64,000 nucleotides of DNA from Alphaproteobacteria bacterium (GCA_024743275.1 JANSWW010000005.1:186001-250000), one strand, 5' to 3'. Counted from the stretch's first letter, positions 15,212 through 24,807 are shown. Made by a program: numbers and translations. Notes: generated from the sequence alone by a model not told the origin.

Positions 15212-16705
15212 ATGACCGAAATCGCACATGCCCCAGCAAACCATCCCTGCCCCGGCCAACCGCCCCAGTTGGCCCGTGATGGCGGTCCGACCTCGGGCCC
15301 TCTCTCTCCCCCGAATTCCTCGATTGTGACCGACCGGCACGGTGCGGTCGCGATGATCGCCGCGCTGATGGCCGTCCCCCTATTGGGTTTCGCCGGCCTC
15401 GCGATCGACACCGCATTGGCTTATGTGACCAAGGAGCGGATGCAGCGCGCCCTCGATTCGGCGGCGCTGGCCGCCGGCAAGGTCATGGTGAACGGCGATC
15501 CGGAAACCGACGCCCGCCGCTATTTCGATCTGAATTTCGCACCGGGCTATCTCGGAACCACGCTGACCGGCTTCGAACCGGTCGTGGATCCGCTCACGGA
15601 CAAGGTGACGGTCACGGCGGAGGCGACGCTGCCGACCAACTTCATGAAGCTTTTCGGGATCGACAGCCTGACCCTGAACGGCCAGACCACCGTCCTGCGC
15701 ACCAACCGGACCGCCGAGCTGGTCCTGGTGATGGACAACACCGGATCGATGCGGTCCGGCGGCAAGATCACGGCCATGAAGCAGTCGGCCATGGATCTCA
15801 TCGGCATCGTCTATGGCGAGGATCAGATCCGCGACAATCTCTGGGTCAGCGTGGTGCCCTATACGGCGACCGTGAACGTCGGCGGGCATCGGACCGGTTG
15901 GCTCCAGCCCGGCGACCGCGCGATCGCCGACCCCGGCGCCTGGGGGAGCACCCAATGGAAGGGCTGCGTCGAGGCGCGCCCGATCCCCTACGATCAGGAC
16001 GACGCGACTCCGGCGGCCATTCCCTTCACCTCCTTCTACTTCGCCGCCGATGTGGACAATGATTGGCCCGAGATCGACGAGCGCAACGAGGCGCAAAACA
16101 ATGGCACCGGACCCAATCTCGGCTGTGGGCCGGAGATTACGCCCTTGACGGACAGCCGTGGGGTCGTCGAGGCGGCGATCCAGGAGATGCAGCCCTGGCA
16201 CCGGGGCGGCACGCTCGGCAATCTCGGGCTCGCCTGGGGCTGGCGGACCATCAGTCCCGCCTGGCGCTCGACCTGGGCCGGCGAGGTACCGGACGGTCAT
16301 CCGGTCGACTATGACGATCCGCTGATCGAGAAGATCGTCGTCATCATGACCGACGGCCAGAACCAGGTCTATGACTGGCCCCATCACGAGCCGACAGGCG
16401 CCGGACCGCGGGGCAGCGACTACACCGCCTACGGCCGGCTGCACGATTTCGGCTACACCGACAAGACCGAGGCTCGACGTGAGGTCGATCGCCGCTTCGC
16501 CACCACCTGTTCGGCGATGAAGGCAGAAGGCATCGAGCTCTTCACCATCACCTTCGGATCGAGCCCGAACAGCGAGACCCAGGCCCTCTACAAGGGCTGC
16601 GCCTCGTCACCCAAGCACTATTTCCATTCCCCCTCCAACGCCGAGCTGGCCGGCGCCTTCCGGTCGATCGGCCAACAGCTCTCCAGCCTGCGTATCGTGG
16701 AGTAA
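15212..16705 (+). CDS. tadG: TadG-like minor pilin/pseudopilin with von Willebrand A domain
   Basis: This 497-residue protein opens with a proline-rich tail of about 45 residues, followed by the TadG N-terminal helix (GAVAMIAALMAVPLLGFAGLAIDTALAYVTKERMQRALDSAALAAG, about residues 47-90). A VWA domain follows with MIDAS motif D175-N-T-G-S179 and a second acidic loop near MTDGQNQ (about residue 388). TadG proteins anchor or shape the Tad pilus base. Start ATG 15212 has GAGG about 6 bases upstream. It is followed after 5 bases by tadE, opening a three-gene block placed upstream of flp. In many alphaproteobacterial loci this block lies downstream or elsewhere. Confidence 0.9.
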   Translation: MTEIAHAPANHPCPGQPPQLARDGGPTSGPLSPPNSSIVTDRHGAVAMIAALMAVPLLGFAGLAIDTALAYVTKERMQRALDSAALAAGKVMVNGDPETDARRYFDLNFAPGYLGTTLTGFEPVVDPLTDKVTVTAEATLPTNFMKLFGIDSLTLNGQTTVLRTNRTAELVLVMDNTGSMRSGGKITAMKQSAMDLIGIVYGEDQIRDNLWVSVVPYTATVNVGGHRTGWLQPGDRAIADPGAWGSTQWKGCVEARPIPYDQDDATPAAIPFTSFYFAADVDNDWPEIDERNEAQNNGTGPNLGCGPEITPLTDSRGVVEAAIQEMQPWHRGGTLGNLGLAWGWRTISPAWRSTWAGEVPDGHPVDYDDPLIEKIVVIMTDGQNQVYDWPHHEPTGAGPRGSDYTAYGRLHDFGYTDKTEARREVDRRFATTCSAMKAEGIELFTITFGSSPNSETQALYKGCASSPKHYFHSPSNAELAGAFRSIGQQLSSLRIVE

Positions 16706-16710
16706 GCGAG

Positions 16711-17220
16711 ATGACCGTCCGCACGCTTCTTTCCCGCCTCGCCGTCTCCCGCCTCTCCCTCTGCCAGAGGGGATCCAGCGGCATCGAATTCGCGCTGACC
16801 GGCGGGGTCGTCGCCATCGCCTTCTGCATGGCCGTCGAGGTCTGCGGCTATTTCTATGCCCAGCACACCGTTCAGACCGCCGCCAACCAGGCCGTCCGTT
16901 TCGCCGCGACGGGGGCTGTCCCCCAGGCCCCGGGCGCGAGCCGGGATCAGCAGGTGCTCGACATCATCGCCGGCGCCACCCGGGGCCTGGTCACGCCCCA
17001 GGCCGTCACCGACATCGCCGAGTCCTTCCCCTCCTTCTCCGCCCTCGAAGCGGGTGGCGGCGGGACACCGGGTCTCGGCGGCCCGGATCAGGTGGTCGCC
17101 ATCGAACTCTCGGTGCCCTGGCAGGGCTACACCCCGGTTTTCGGCCTGTTCGCGGAGAGCCTGACCGTCCATGCCCGGGTCGCCGCCCGGAACGAGACCT
17201 TCGAGGTCGGCGGGGTGTGA
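16711..17220 (+). CDS. tadE: TadE-family pseudopilin
   Basis: This 169-residue protein has the TadE pattern: a short basic N-terminus, GSSGIEFALTGGVVAIAFCMAVEVCGYFYAQHTVQTAANQAVRFAATG (about residues 20-70), then a soluble C-terminal part. The GIEFAL stretch resembles the pseudopilin cleavage site (Gly before a Glu-containing hydrophobic helix) processed by the TadV/CpaA peptidase. It lies 5 bases after tadG and overlaps the next gene by four bases (GTGA). Confidence 0.88.
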   Translation: MTVRTLLSRLAVSRLSLCQRGSSGIEFALTGGVVAIAFCMAVEVCGYFYAQHTVQTAANQAVRFAATGAVPQAPGASRDQQVLDIIAGATRGLVTPQAVTDIAESFPSFSALEAGGGGTPGLGGPDQVVAIELSVPWQGYTPVFGLFAESLTVHARVAARNETFEVGGV

Positions 17221-17786
17221 CGATGACTCTCCTGCGCCGCCTGATCGCCCGCCGCGACGGGGTTTCTTCCCTCGAAACGGCCCTTGTGATCCCCCTGATC
17301 GTCGCGGTCGCCATGGGGGCGGCCGAGATCGGCCGCTATGCCTTCGCCAGCCTGAAGATGCAGGCCGCCGCGACCCAGCTCGCCGACGTGGTCTCCCGCG
17401 AAGAGGAAGCCATTACCCACCGGATCGACGACGCCCTGTTAGGCGTCGCCTACACGGCGAATCCCTTCCGCTTCCAAAGCGCGGGCAAGGCGGTGGTCTC
17501 CCTGGTGCTCAACGATAATGGCGACATCCGGATCGCCTGGCAGCGCGAAGGTGGCGGCTGGGCCGATGTCACGAGCCGGCTCGGCGGCAGCGGCGGCCCG
17601 GCGACCCTTCCCTCCGGGTTCATTCTCGAGCCCGGCGAGAGCGTTCTCACGGCCGAGATATTCTATCGCTACAGCCCGGTGATCGCCCCCGGCCTGGTGA
17701 CCGGCGAGGTCTACCGGGCGGCCTATTACCGGCCTCGGCGCGGCGACCTGGCCGAGCTTGTCGTCGAAGTGGCGGAAGCCCAGTAG
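17217..17786 (+). CDS. TadE/TadF-like pseudopilin
   Basis: This 189-residue protein is a second TadE-like pseudopilin, probably in the TadF position. GVSSLETALVIPLIVAVAMGAAEIGRYAFASLKMQAAATQLAD at about residues 14-57 is the cleaved helix, and the rest is a periplasmic domain. GTG 17217 overlaps the tadE stop (GTGA) and has GAGG 10 bases upstream; ATG 17223 is the alternative, two codons later. The gene ends an operon tadG-tadE-tadF-like, followed by the AT-rich flp promoter region. Confidence 0.82.
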   Translation: MTMTLLRRLIARRDGVSSLETALVIPLIVAVAMGAAEIGRYAFASLKMQAAATQLADVVSREEEAITHRIDDALLGVAYTANPFRFQSAGKAVVSLVLNDNGDIRIAWQREGGGWADVTSRLGGSGGPATLPSGFILEPGESVLTAEIFYRYSPVIAPGLVTGEVYRAAYYRPRRGDLAELVVEVAEAQ

Positions 17787-17852
17787 CCAAAGACTGCCTA
17801 AACCTCTGAAATTAAAATTATTATATCGCCACCAATGAATCGCATGAATTCA

Positions 17853-17936
17853 TTTCGAATTTTAACAAAAACTCTCTGAAAAATGTCTTCAAAGTATAGT
17901 TAAAGTATTTCTGTATTTTATTATGGGTTTACTATG
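17853..17936 (+). promoter_or_regulatory. AT-rich module upstream of flp, shared in register with the tadG upstream region
   Basis: TTTCGAATTTTA (17853), CTGAAAA (17876), TTAAAGTA (17900) and TACTATG (17930) match the tadG module at the same relative positions. An extra AAAGTAT copy at 17891 gives an 11-base direct repeat with the one at 17902. It lies in a 231-base gene-free AT-rich gap (17787-18017) and ends 81 bases before the flp start. Confidence 0.5.
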
Positions 17937-18017
17937 TTTTTTTCTTGAGACTCTTCCGGGATCCGTATTTGATTGAAACGGGTTCACACGAAGCCCGTTG
18001 TCATCACGGAGGAGAAA

Positions 18018-18191
18018 ATGATGATCACCCTGCTCAATCTGATTGCCGACAAGAAGGGCAATGGCGCCGTGGAATACGGCCTGATCGCCGCCGTCGTCGG
18101 GGTTTCCCTGGTCGGTGGCCTGCAGCTCTTGGAAGGCGGCCTCACCGGTCTGCTCACCAACATTTCCACGACCCTCAACCCGGCGCCGTAA
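18018..18191 (+). CDS. flp: Flp major pilin precursor
   Basis: This 57-residue Flp/Fap-type pilin has the prepilin cleavage motif GNGAVEY: cleavage would occur after the Gly that is followed by four residues and Glu-Tyr, leaving a mature pilin with Glu5-Tyr6. A hydrophobic helix (GLIAAVVGVSLVGGLQLL) follows. ATG 18018 is preceded by GGAGGAG 4 bases upstream, one of the strongest ribosome sites in the window, as expected for an abundant pilin; a second ATG follows at once. It has its own AT-rich upstream region. The 159 bases to cpaA contain only short GC-rich inverted repeats, so readthrough at a lower level is possible. Confidence 0.95.
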   Translation: MMITLLNLIADKKGNGAVEYGLIAAVVGVSLVGGLQLLEGGLTGLLTNISTTLNPAP

Positions 18192-18350
18192 GGCGCTGGG
18201 CCAAGGGACCCGTGACGCACTCATTGGCCCGGTCCCCCACCCTGTCGAGGAGCCCCATCAAAGCCTCGGCAACGGAGACCGGGTCAAAGTGCCGCCGGAT
18301 CCCGCAATACCGGGTGTTCTTTCCCGGACCCTCTTTTTGGGACGGCTCCC

Positions 18351-18839
18351 ATGGATCAGTTCTTCCTCATCACGGCACTCATCGGTTTCGCGCTATTTCT
18401 GACCGCGACCGTCGCCACGGATCTGATCAGCCGCACCATTCCAAATCGCATTCCCCTTGGGCTTATGGCGCTCACGCCGCTCCTTGCCCTTGGCTTTCCC
18501 GGCTATGACATCGCCGCCGGCCTCATAACCGGGGCGGCGGTCTTCGCCTTCGGGCTTGTCGTCTTCCGCTTCGGCTGGCTCGGCGGCGGCGACGTCAAGC
18601 TCGTCACCGCGATCGGAGTCTGGGCCGGGCCGACCTATGTGGTGCCCTTCCTGGCCGAGATGGCGGTCGCCGGCGGTCTCATCACCCTTGGCCTGATGGC
18701 CCAGCGCGCCGTTCGGCCGGCCGGTGACGACGCCGCCGCAATTCCGCCGGTCTCCGTCCCCTATGGCGTCGCCATCGCCGCGGCCGGTCTCGGGCTCATC
18801 GCCCGACTGGCCCGCGACGGCGGCCTGTTGACGGTTTAG
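18351..18839 (+). CDS. cpaA: Prepilin peptidase TadV/CpaA
   Basis: This 162-residue polytopic protein is the short A24 peptidase type without the N-methylase domain. The two catalytic aspartates are visible: D24 in ATDLISRTIPN and D81 in GGGDVKL. It cleaves the Flp prepilin and the TadE-type pseudopilins at the cytoplasmic face of the inner membrane. It is followed after 12 bases by cpaB. Confidence 0.93.
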   Translation: MDQFFLITALIGFALFLTATVATDLISRTIPNRIPLGLMALTPLLALGFPGYDIAAGLITGAAVFAFGLVVFRFGWLGGGDVKLVTAIGVWAGPTYVVPFLAEMAVAGGLITLGLMAQRAVRPAGDDAAAIPPVSVPYGVAIAAAGLGLIARLARDGGLLTV

Positions 18840-18851
18840 GGAGGAGCCCCG

Positions 18852-19739
18852 ATGCGCGCCAAATCCGTCTTCTTCCTCACCGCCGCGATGGCCGTCGCCG
18901 GTTTGACCGGCCTCATCGCCCATCAATGGACGGAGGCCCGGATCGAGGCCGCGCTGGCCCAGGCCACCACTCCGGCCCAGGCCGCGACTCCGCCGCCGCC
19001 GCCCCCCGCCAGGGTCCTGGTCGTGCGCGGCGATGTCGCCAGCGGTACGGCGATCGCATTGGAGGACCTTCATTTCGTCGATTGGCCCCGGGCCAATCTC
19101 GCCGAGGTTTATTTCGAGGAAGGCGAAGCGACGGTCGAGGACTTCATCGGCGCCGTCGCCCGCCGTCCGATCGCCGCCGGCCAGCCGATGATCCCGTCCC
19201 TGGTGGTCCGTCCGGGGGAGAGAGGATATCTCGCCGCCATTCTGGAACCGGGGATGCGCGCGGCGGCGGTCCCGGTGGACGCCACCTCGGGAATCGCGGG
19301 CCTCGTCTTTCCGGGCGACCGGGTCGATCTGGTCCTGACCCACGACCTCGACACCGGCAGCGGCAAACGCCAGCCGCGCCGGGCCTCCGAGACGGTGCTG
19401 ACGGCCGTTCGGGTGCTCGCGCTCGACCAGCGCATCGAACAGATCGAAGGCCAACCGGTGGTCGCCCGGACCGCCACCCTGGAACTGACGCCCAAGCAGG
19501 TGGAGATGGTCGCCACCCTGACCGAGATCGGCCGGCTGTCCTTGAGCCTGCGCGGACTGAAGCAGCAGGACGGCAGCGCCGACAAGGCCCCTGCGGCGCC
19601 GGTGCTGACCCGGTCCTTTACCCTGGATACGGAGGTGAGCCGCCTGATCCGCCGCGGCCCGGCATCGAAGGGGCGCCCGACAAGCGCGGTCAAGGTCGTC
19701 CGGGCCGGGGACACCGAAACCCTGCGCTTCGCCAAGTGA
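18852..19739 (+). CDS. cpaB: Flp pilus assembly protein CpaB/RcpC
   Basis: This 295-residue protein has an N-terminal membrane anchor (SVFFLTAAMAVAGLTGLIAHQW), a Pro/Ala linker, and a SAF-type domain at about residues 55-115 (VLVVRGDVASGTAIALEDLHFVDWP, RRPIAAGQPMI). The RcpC/CpaB domain follows with VDATSGIAGLVFPGDRVDLVLTHD. It acts in the periplasm with the secretin CpaC. It starts 12 bases after cpaA and 10 bases before cpaC. Confidence 0.93.
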   Translation: MRAKSVFFLTAAMAVAGLTGLIAHQWTEARIEAALAQATTPAQAATPPPPPPARVLVVRGDVASGTAIALEDLHFVDWPRANLAEVYFEEGEATVEDFIGAVARRPIAAGQPMIPSLVVRPGERGYLAAILEPGMRAAAVPVDATSGIAGLVFPGDRVDLVLTHDLDTGSGKRQPRRASETVLTAVRVLALDQRIEQIEGQPVVARTATLELTPKQVEMVATLTEIGRLSLSLRGLKQQDGSADKAPAAPVLTRSFTLDTEVSRLIRRGPASKGRPTSAVKVVRAGDTETLRFAK

Positions 19740-19749
19740 GGACGACACC

Positions 19750-21144
19750 GTGAAGAAACTCCTCACCCTTCTGCTCCTGATCGCCGCCGCCACGCTGACG
19801 GCACCGGGTCCGGCCGCCGCCAAAGGCGTGGAAATCCTCAGCACCACCGACGGCATGCTCGACATCGAACGGGGCAAGGGACGACTTTTGCGCCTGCCCG
19901 CCGCCGCCAACACGGTGTTCCTGGCCGATCCGGACAAGGCCGATCTGCAGATAAAATCGCCCCGCATGATCTACGTCTTCGGCAAGACCATCGGCGAGAC
20001 CACGCTCTACGCGGTGGATGCCCGCGAACAACTCGTCGCCGCCTTCGATGTCCGGATCACGCCCAATGTCGCGAGCCTGAAGGAAATCCTCGCCCAGGCC
20101 GCCCCGGACTCGGATGTTCGGATCGAGACGGTCCAGGACCAGATCGTACTCACCGGGTCCCTTGCCTCGCCGGAGACCGCCGCCACCGTTTTGGCGCTCG
20201 CCCAGCGCAGCGCCGGCGACGGCAATGTGGTCAACCGGATGACGCTGTCGGGCTCGACCCAGGTCAATCTCAGGGTCCGGGTCGCCGAGGTCAGCCGGGA
20301 GGTCATCAAGCGCTTCGGGATCAATTGGGAGAGCATTTTCGACGACGGCTCGACCGTGTTCGGGCTCGCGACTGGGACCGACATCGTCGACAATGCCGGG
20401 ACGATCGTCCGTCCGCCGGAAAGCCAGAACTCTATTCTCTTCGGCGCCCGCGACAGCAACTACGACGTCAACGGGATCGTCGACATCCTGGAACAGGAAG
20501 GGCTCGCCACCGTCCTCGCGGAGCCCAATCTGACCGCGGTCAGCGGCCAGCGCGCCGAGTTCCTCGCCGGCGGGGAATTCCCGGTGATCGTGCCCCAGAC
20601 CGACGATCTGGCGACCGTCGAGTTCAAGCCCTTTGGGGTCAGCCTCGCCTTCACGCCGGTGGTGATGGACGGCGGCCGCATCAACCTGCATGTGGCCCCG
20701 GAGGTGAGCGAGCTGATTGAGAGCGGATCCATCGAGATCGAAGGATTCACCATCCCGGCGCTTTCGACCCGCCGTGCGGACACAAGGGTCGAACTGGCGA
20801 GCGGCCAGAGTTTCGTGATCGCCGGCCTCCTGCAGCGGACGGTCGACCACGACATCCGCGAGATTCCGGGCCTCGGCGACATCCCGCTGCTGGGCGCCCT
20901 CTTCCGCTCCGATGCCTTCCAGCGCGGCGAAACCGAGCTGGTGATCATCGTCACCCCCTATCTCGTCAAGCCGGTCTCCGATCCGTCGGCGATCGCGACC
21001 CCGCTGGATGGCTTCGAACCCGCGACCGACACGGACCGCTATGTCCATGGCCGAACCTATCGCGGAACCCTTCCCAAGACCTTCAGGCGGACCGCCGCCG
21101 CCGCGGGCGGCCTCGTCGGCCCCGCCGGCTTCATCGTCGATTGA
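19750..21144 (+). CDS. cpaC: Tad pilus secretin CpaC/RcpA
   Basis: This 464-residue outer-membrane secretin has a signal peptide (KKLLTLLLLIAAATLTAPG to AAA, about residues 2-25), an N-terminal pilus-related domain (about 30-105), a BON-like segment (about 110-175) and the secretin domain to about 430. Its C-terminal hallmarks include VPQTDDLATVEFKPFGVSLAFTPVV and GLGDIPLLGALFRS. It forms the outer-membrane channel for the Flp pilus. cpaD follows after 19 bases. Confidence 0.95.
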   Translation: MKKLLTLLLLIAAATLTAPGPAAAKGVEILSTTDGMLDIERGKGRLLRLPAAANTVFLADPDKADLQIKSPRMIYVFGKTIGETTLYAVDAREQLVAAFDVRITPNVASLKEILAQAAPDSDVRIETVQDQIVLTGSLASPETAATVLALAQRSAGDGNVVNRMTLSGSTQVNLRVRVAEVSREVIKRFGINWESIFDDGSTVFGLATGTDIVDNAGTIVRPPESQNSILFGARDSNYDVNGIVDILEQEGLATVLAEPNLTAVSGQRAEFLAGGEFPVIVPQTDDLATVEFKPFGVSLAFTPVVMDGGRINLHVAPEVSELIESGSIEIEGFTIPALSTRRADTRVELASGQSFVIAGLLQRTVDHDIREIPGLGDIPLLGALFRSDAFQRGETELVIIVTPYLVKPVSDPSAIATPLDGFEPATDTDRYVHGRTYRGTLPKTFRRTAAAAGGLVGPAGFIVD

Positions 21145-21163
21145 TCCCGCAAGGAACCCCGTC

Positions 21164-21889
21164 ATGCCCCGCCGCTTCATGCGCAACGCCGCCCCCCTCC
21201 ACCTCGTCGCCGTGGCCGGCCTTCTGGCCGCCTGTTCGACGGGGCCGGGCTTCGGCGATGACTCCAGAAAGGAAGATGCCATGTCGTTCCAGCCGCAATT
21301 CTCCACCCCGGCCAAGCCGATCCGAGTGGCCTTCGACGTGATCCGTCACGATGTGCGCTTCGAAGGCGCCGCGGTCCTGGGCGAGGCCGGCGTCGCCGAT
21401 CTCTCCGAGACGCTTGCGGGCTATCATCTGGACCCGAGCGATACGGTCAGGATCGTTCCCTTCGGCGACCAGAGCCGGGCGCTGGCCGACCGCCGCCTGA
21501 CCGGCGTGTCCACGGCCATTGTCAATCTCGGCTTCGTGCCTGTCGTCGGCGACGCGGTCGAAGAGCCGCAAGAGGGCGCGGGTGTGGCGATCCTGATCGG
21601 CCGCTGGGGCGCTTCGGTCCCGGGCTGCCCCGACTGGTCCCAGCCGGCCGGGTCGACCTACGACAACCGCATCACCAGCAATTTCGGCTGCGCGGATGCG
21701 ATCAATCTCGCCGCGATGATCGAAGACCCCCGCGACCTGCTGCGCGGCCGCCCCTATACCGGCACCGCCGCGGGCCTCCCGGCCAGCGCGGTTAGTGTCT
21801 ATGGCGCCGCGCGCGGCGAAACCGCCGACGAGACCCAGCCGATCGTCGGCCGCTTCACCACCATCACCGCCGGCGGCGAGGACGACTGA
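21164..21889 (+). CDS. cpaD: Pilus assembly lipoprotein CpaD
   Basis: This 241-residue protein is a predicted lipoprotein: the hydrophobic start leads to LLAAC with the lipidated cysteine at C24. The body matches CpaD, with YHLDPSDTVRIVPFGDQ, a GCPDWSQP motif and SNFGCADAINLAAMIEDPRDLL towards the end. It helps the secretin reach the outer membrane. ATG 21164 has AAGGA 8 bases upstream; an upstream extension of the frame lies inside cpaC. Its stop overlaps the cpaE start by one base (TGATG). Confidence 0.92.
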   Translation: MPRRFMRNAAPLHLVAVAGLLAACSTGPGFGDDSRKEDAMSFQPQFSTPAKPIRVAFDVIRHDVRFEGAAVLGEAGVADLSETLAGYHLDPSDTVRIVPFGDQSRALADRRLTGVSTAIVNLGFVPVVGDAVEEPQEGAGVAILIGRWGASVPGCPDWSQPAGSTYDNRITSNFGCADAINLAAMIEDPRDLLRGRPYTGTAAGLPASAVSVYGAARGETADETQPIVGRFTTITAGGEDD

Positions 21890-23109
21890 TGAGCACGGCG
21901 ACGCCCCTTGGCCCGGGTTTGGTTCCAGGACAGACCGCCAAGGCGACCAGCGAGCTGTTCGCCGCCTATATCGCGGACGACACCACCCGCGGCCTGGTGC
22001 AGAAGGTTGTCCAGAAACGGGGCTGGTCGCCGAAACAGGTGAAATCCGGCGGCCTGCCCGCCGCCGCCCGCGCCCTCGGTGTCATCGCCGCCCCGCAAAT
22101 CCTTCTGGTGGATGTGACCGGCGTCGCCAACGCGCCGGAAGCGCTCCAGGGACTGGGCGAGGCCTTCGAGGCCGGCACCAAGATCCTGACCATCGGTACC
22201 GAGAACGATGTCGGCCTTTACCGCAGGATGCTCGACGCCGGTGCCGCCGACTACCTGGTAAAGCCCCTGGATGCGGACGCCATCGACCTGATGATCGCGC
22301 GGGCGGAGCGGCCCAATGCGGACCCGGACGGCAAGCCCGCCGGGCGCGTCATCGTCGTCACCGGCGCGCGGGGCGGTGTCGGCACCAGCACGGTCGCCGG
22401 CGAGATCGCATGGCTGTCCTCGACCCGGCACGGCCGGCGGACGGCCCTTTTGGATCTCGACCTGAGCCGGGGCACCACGGCGCTCAGCTTCGACGTCCCA
22501 CCGGGCACCGGACTGGCCGAGGCGCTGGCCTCCCCCGACCGGATCGACGATCTGCTGCTCGACCGGGCCGCCAGCGCCGTCACGCCGATGCTCTCGCTCT
22601 ATGCGGCGGAGGAAGGGCTGGACGCGGCCGAAGCGACCGGCAGCGGCGCCCTGGCGTTGCTCGACCGGCTTGCCCGCAGGCTCCCGGTAGTGATCGTCGA
22701 CCTGCCGTTCCGCTCCCCGGTGTTCGACGCGGTCGCCGGAAGGGCGAAGGATCTGATCGTGGTGAGCGATGCGGGGCTCGCCGGCCTGAGGGATAGCATC
22801 CGGCTGTACCGCCATATGGAACCCTATGCCGAGGACATCGCCCTCCATATCCTTCAGAACCGCGTTCCGAAATCCGGCGGCGCGGTGGCGCGGGGCGACT
22901 TCGAAAAGCAATTGGGCAACAAGCTCGCAGCGGTTCTGCCCTTCGACGAGAAGGCGGCGGAAGCGGCCATGCGGCTGGGCCAACCCGTCCAGGCCGCCGC
23001 CCCGTCCAGCCCGCTGACCAAGGGCCTCACCGGCTTCACCGCCGGCCTCTATCCCGCCCCCAAACCTGTGAAAAAGGGGTTGTTCGCGCGGCTCGTCCGG
23101 AGGCGCTAG
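21889..23109 (+). CDS. cpaE: Polar-localisation ATPase CpaE/TadZ
   Basis: This 406-residue protein combines an N-terminal atypical receiver-like domain (about residues 1-145) with a MinD/ParA-like ATPase domain. The P-loop is ARGGVGTST, without the usual lysines; this deviation is typical of TadZ/CpaE proteins. It localises the pilus machine. The start overlaps cpaD by one base, and the ATPase gene follows after 3 bases. Confidence 0.92.
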   Translation: MSTATPLGPGLVPGQTAKATSELFAAYIADDTTRGLVQKVVQKRGWSPKQVKSGGLPAAARALGVIAAPQILLVDVTGVANAPEALQGLGEAFEAGTKILTIGTENDVGLYRRMLDAGAADYLVKPLDADAIDLMIARAERPNADPDGKPAGRVIVVTGARGGVGTSTVAGEIAWLSSTRHGRRTALLDLDLSRGTTALSFDVPPGTGLAEALASPDRIDDLLLDRAASAVTPMLSLYAAEEGLDAAEATGSGALALLDRLARRLPVVIVDLPFRSPVFDAVAGRAKDLIVVSDAGLAGLRDSIRLYRHMEPYAEDIALHILQNRVPKSGGAVARGDFEKQLGNKLAAVLPFDEKAAEAAMRLGQPVQAAAPSSPLTKGLTGFTAGLYPAPKPVKKGLFARLVRRR

Positions 23110-23112
23110 GCG

Positions 23113-24807
23113 ATGCAGCCCACCCTTCCCAGCAGCGGTCTGTTCCCCCGCCGTCCCGCATCGGAGAAACCGTCCCATAAGGCAAAGGAGAAGCCGAAGG
23201 CCAACACGGTCGCGGCGGCGCGGGCGCAGATCGCCCCGCTGATCGCCGCGCAGCTGGATCCGGCCTCCTTCCGGGACAAGTCGGTGGAGGAGATCGCCGA
23301 CCGGGTGAACGACCTCGTCGCCCATGCCCTCGAGGAAACCGGCGCGTCCCTGACCCTGACCGAACAGCGCGCCCTTCTCAGCACACTGGTGGATGATCTC
23401 GCGGCCCGGGCGCGGCAACAGCCAGATCCCGTCCGGGAAACCCTGTCGCAACAGATCGCCCGCGGCCCGCTGATCGATCTCGGCGTCGACCAGGAGACCG
23501 CTTTATCCGGCACCGGCGACCGCAGCCGGCAGCGGATCGACGAGGCCCGAAAGGTGGTCCAGCCGCTGCTGATGGAGCAGATCGACGTCTCCCGGGCGGC
23601 GCAGCTTCCCCAGGAAATCCTGGTCAAGCAGATCGGCGACCTGGTCCAGGAGATCGGCGCCGAGCAGCGCCTGCGCCTCAATGCCGAGGAGCAGCGGGCG
23701 CTCGCCGCCGAACTGACCGACGACATGATCGGCCTCGGCCCGCTGGAGGTCCTGCTGATGGACGACAGCGTGACCGACATCATGGTGAACGGCCCGAAAC
23801 AGGTCTATGTCGAGCGTCACGGCAAGCTGGAGCGGACCGACGTCACCTTCCGCGACAACGCCCATGTGATGACCATCGCGACCCGCATCGTCACCCGCAT
23901 CGGCCGCCGGGTCGACGAGAGCACGCCGATGGTCGACGCCCGGCTTGAGGACGGCAGTCGGGTGAACGTCATCGCCCCGCCGCTGGCGATCGACGGCCCG
24001 TCCATCTCGATCCGGAAATTCGCCAAGCGCTCGATCACGCTGGACATGATGGCCCAGCAGGGCAACGCGTCGGACGCCCTGTCCACCGTCCTGAAGATCG
24101 CCGCCCGCTCCCGCCTCAACATCCTGATCTCCGGCGGCACCGGGTCGGGGAAGACCACCCTGCTCAACGCCATGAGCCGGATGATCGACCACACGGAACG
24201 GGTGGTGACCATCGAGGACGCCGCCGAATTGCAGCTTCAGCAGCCCCATGTGGTCCGTCTGGAAACACGGCCTCCCAATCTGGAGGGCGGCGGCGAGATC
24301 ACCATGCGGCACCTGGTCAAGAACGCCCTGCGCATGCGCCCGGATCGGATCATCCTCGGCGAGGTCCGGGGGGCCGAGGCGCTCGACATGCTGCAGGCGA
24401 TGAACACCGGCCATGACGGGTCCATGTGCACGCTGCACGCCAACACCCCGCGGGAGGCTCTGACGAGGCTGGAGAACATGGTGGCGATGTCCGGCGTCAC
24501 CCTGCCCCCGAAAGCGGTCCGCACCCAGATTGCCGATGCCGTCCATCTGATCGTGCAGGTCAGCCGGATGCGGGACGGCATGCGGCGAATCACCCGGATG
24601 ACGGAAGTGGTCGGGATGGAGGGAGACGTGGTCACCGTGCAGGATCTGTTCGAGTTCAAATATGACGGGGAGGACGCCAGCGGCCGCCTGGTGGGGCGGT
24701 TCGAGAGTTCCGGCCTGCGGCCCCATTTCCTGTCCCGGGCGCAGTATTTCTCGCTTCAGGACACATTGTTGGAGGCCATGGGATGCTCACCGACCCGGTC
24801 TTCCTGA
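23113..24807 (+). CDS. cpaF: Tad secretion ATPase CpaF/TadA with duplicated N-terminal domain
   Basis: This 564-residue protein is longer than the usual 430-500. Walker [10 protein letters not shown] is at residues 341-349, followed by the [11 protein letters not shown] box and the [11 protein letters not shown] histidine box. It powers Flp pilus assembly from the cytoplasm. Two similar helical blocks precede the ATPase. They lie at about residues 37-95 and 145-205, and each ends with a block of the form L, three or four residues, EQRAL, then DD. This suggests an internal duplication that accounts for the extra length. It overlaps tadB by 25 bases. Confidence 0.93.
   Translation: MQPTLPSSGLFPRRPASEKPSHKAKEKPKANTVAAARAQIAPLIAAQLDPASFRDKSVEEIADRVNDLVAHALEETGASLTLTEQRALLSTLVDDLAARARQQPDPVRETLSQQIARGPLIDLGVDQETALSGTGDRSRQRIDEARKVVQPLLMEQIDVSRAAQLPQEILVKQIGDLVQEIGAEQRLRLNAEEQRALAAELTDDMIGLGPLEVLLMDDSVTDIMVNGPKQVYVERHGKLERTDVTFRDNAHVMTIATRIVTRIGRRVDESTPMVDARLEDGSRVNVIAPPLAIDGPSISIRKFAKRSITLDMMAQQGNASDALSTVLKIAARSRLNILISGGTGSGKTTLLNAMSRMIDHTERVVTIEDAAELQLQQPHVVRLETRPPNLEGGGEITMRHLVKNALRMRPDRIILGEVRGAEALDMLQAMNTGHDGSMCTLHANTPREALTRLENMVAMSGVTLPPKAVRTQIADAVHLIVQVSRMRDGMRRITRMTEVVGMEGDVVTVQDLFEFKYDGEDASGRLVGRFESSGLRPHFLSRAQYFSLQDTLLEAMGCSPTRSS

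Noticed and set aside
22350..22410. A broken P-loop in the pilus ATPase CpaE.
   Set aside because: The deviant ARGGVGTST loop is normal for TadZ/CpaE proteins, so it is not evidence of decay.
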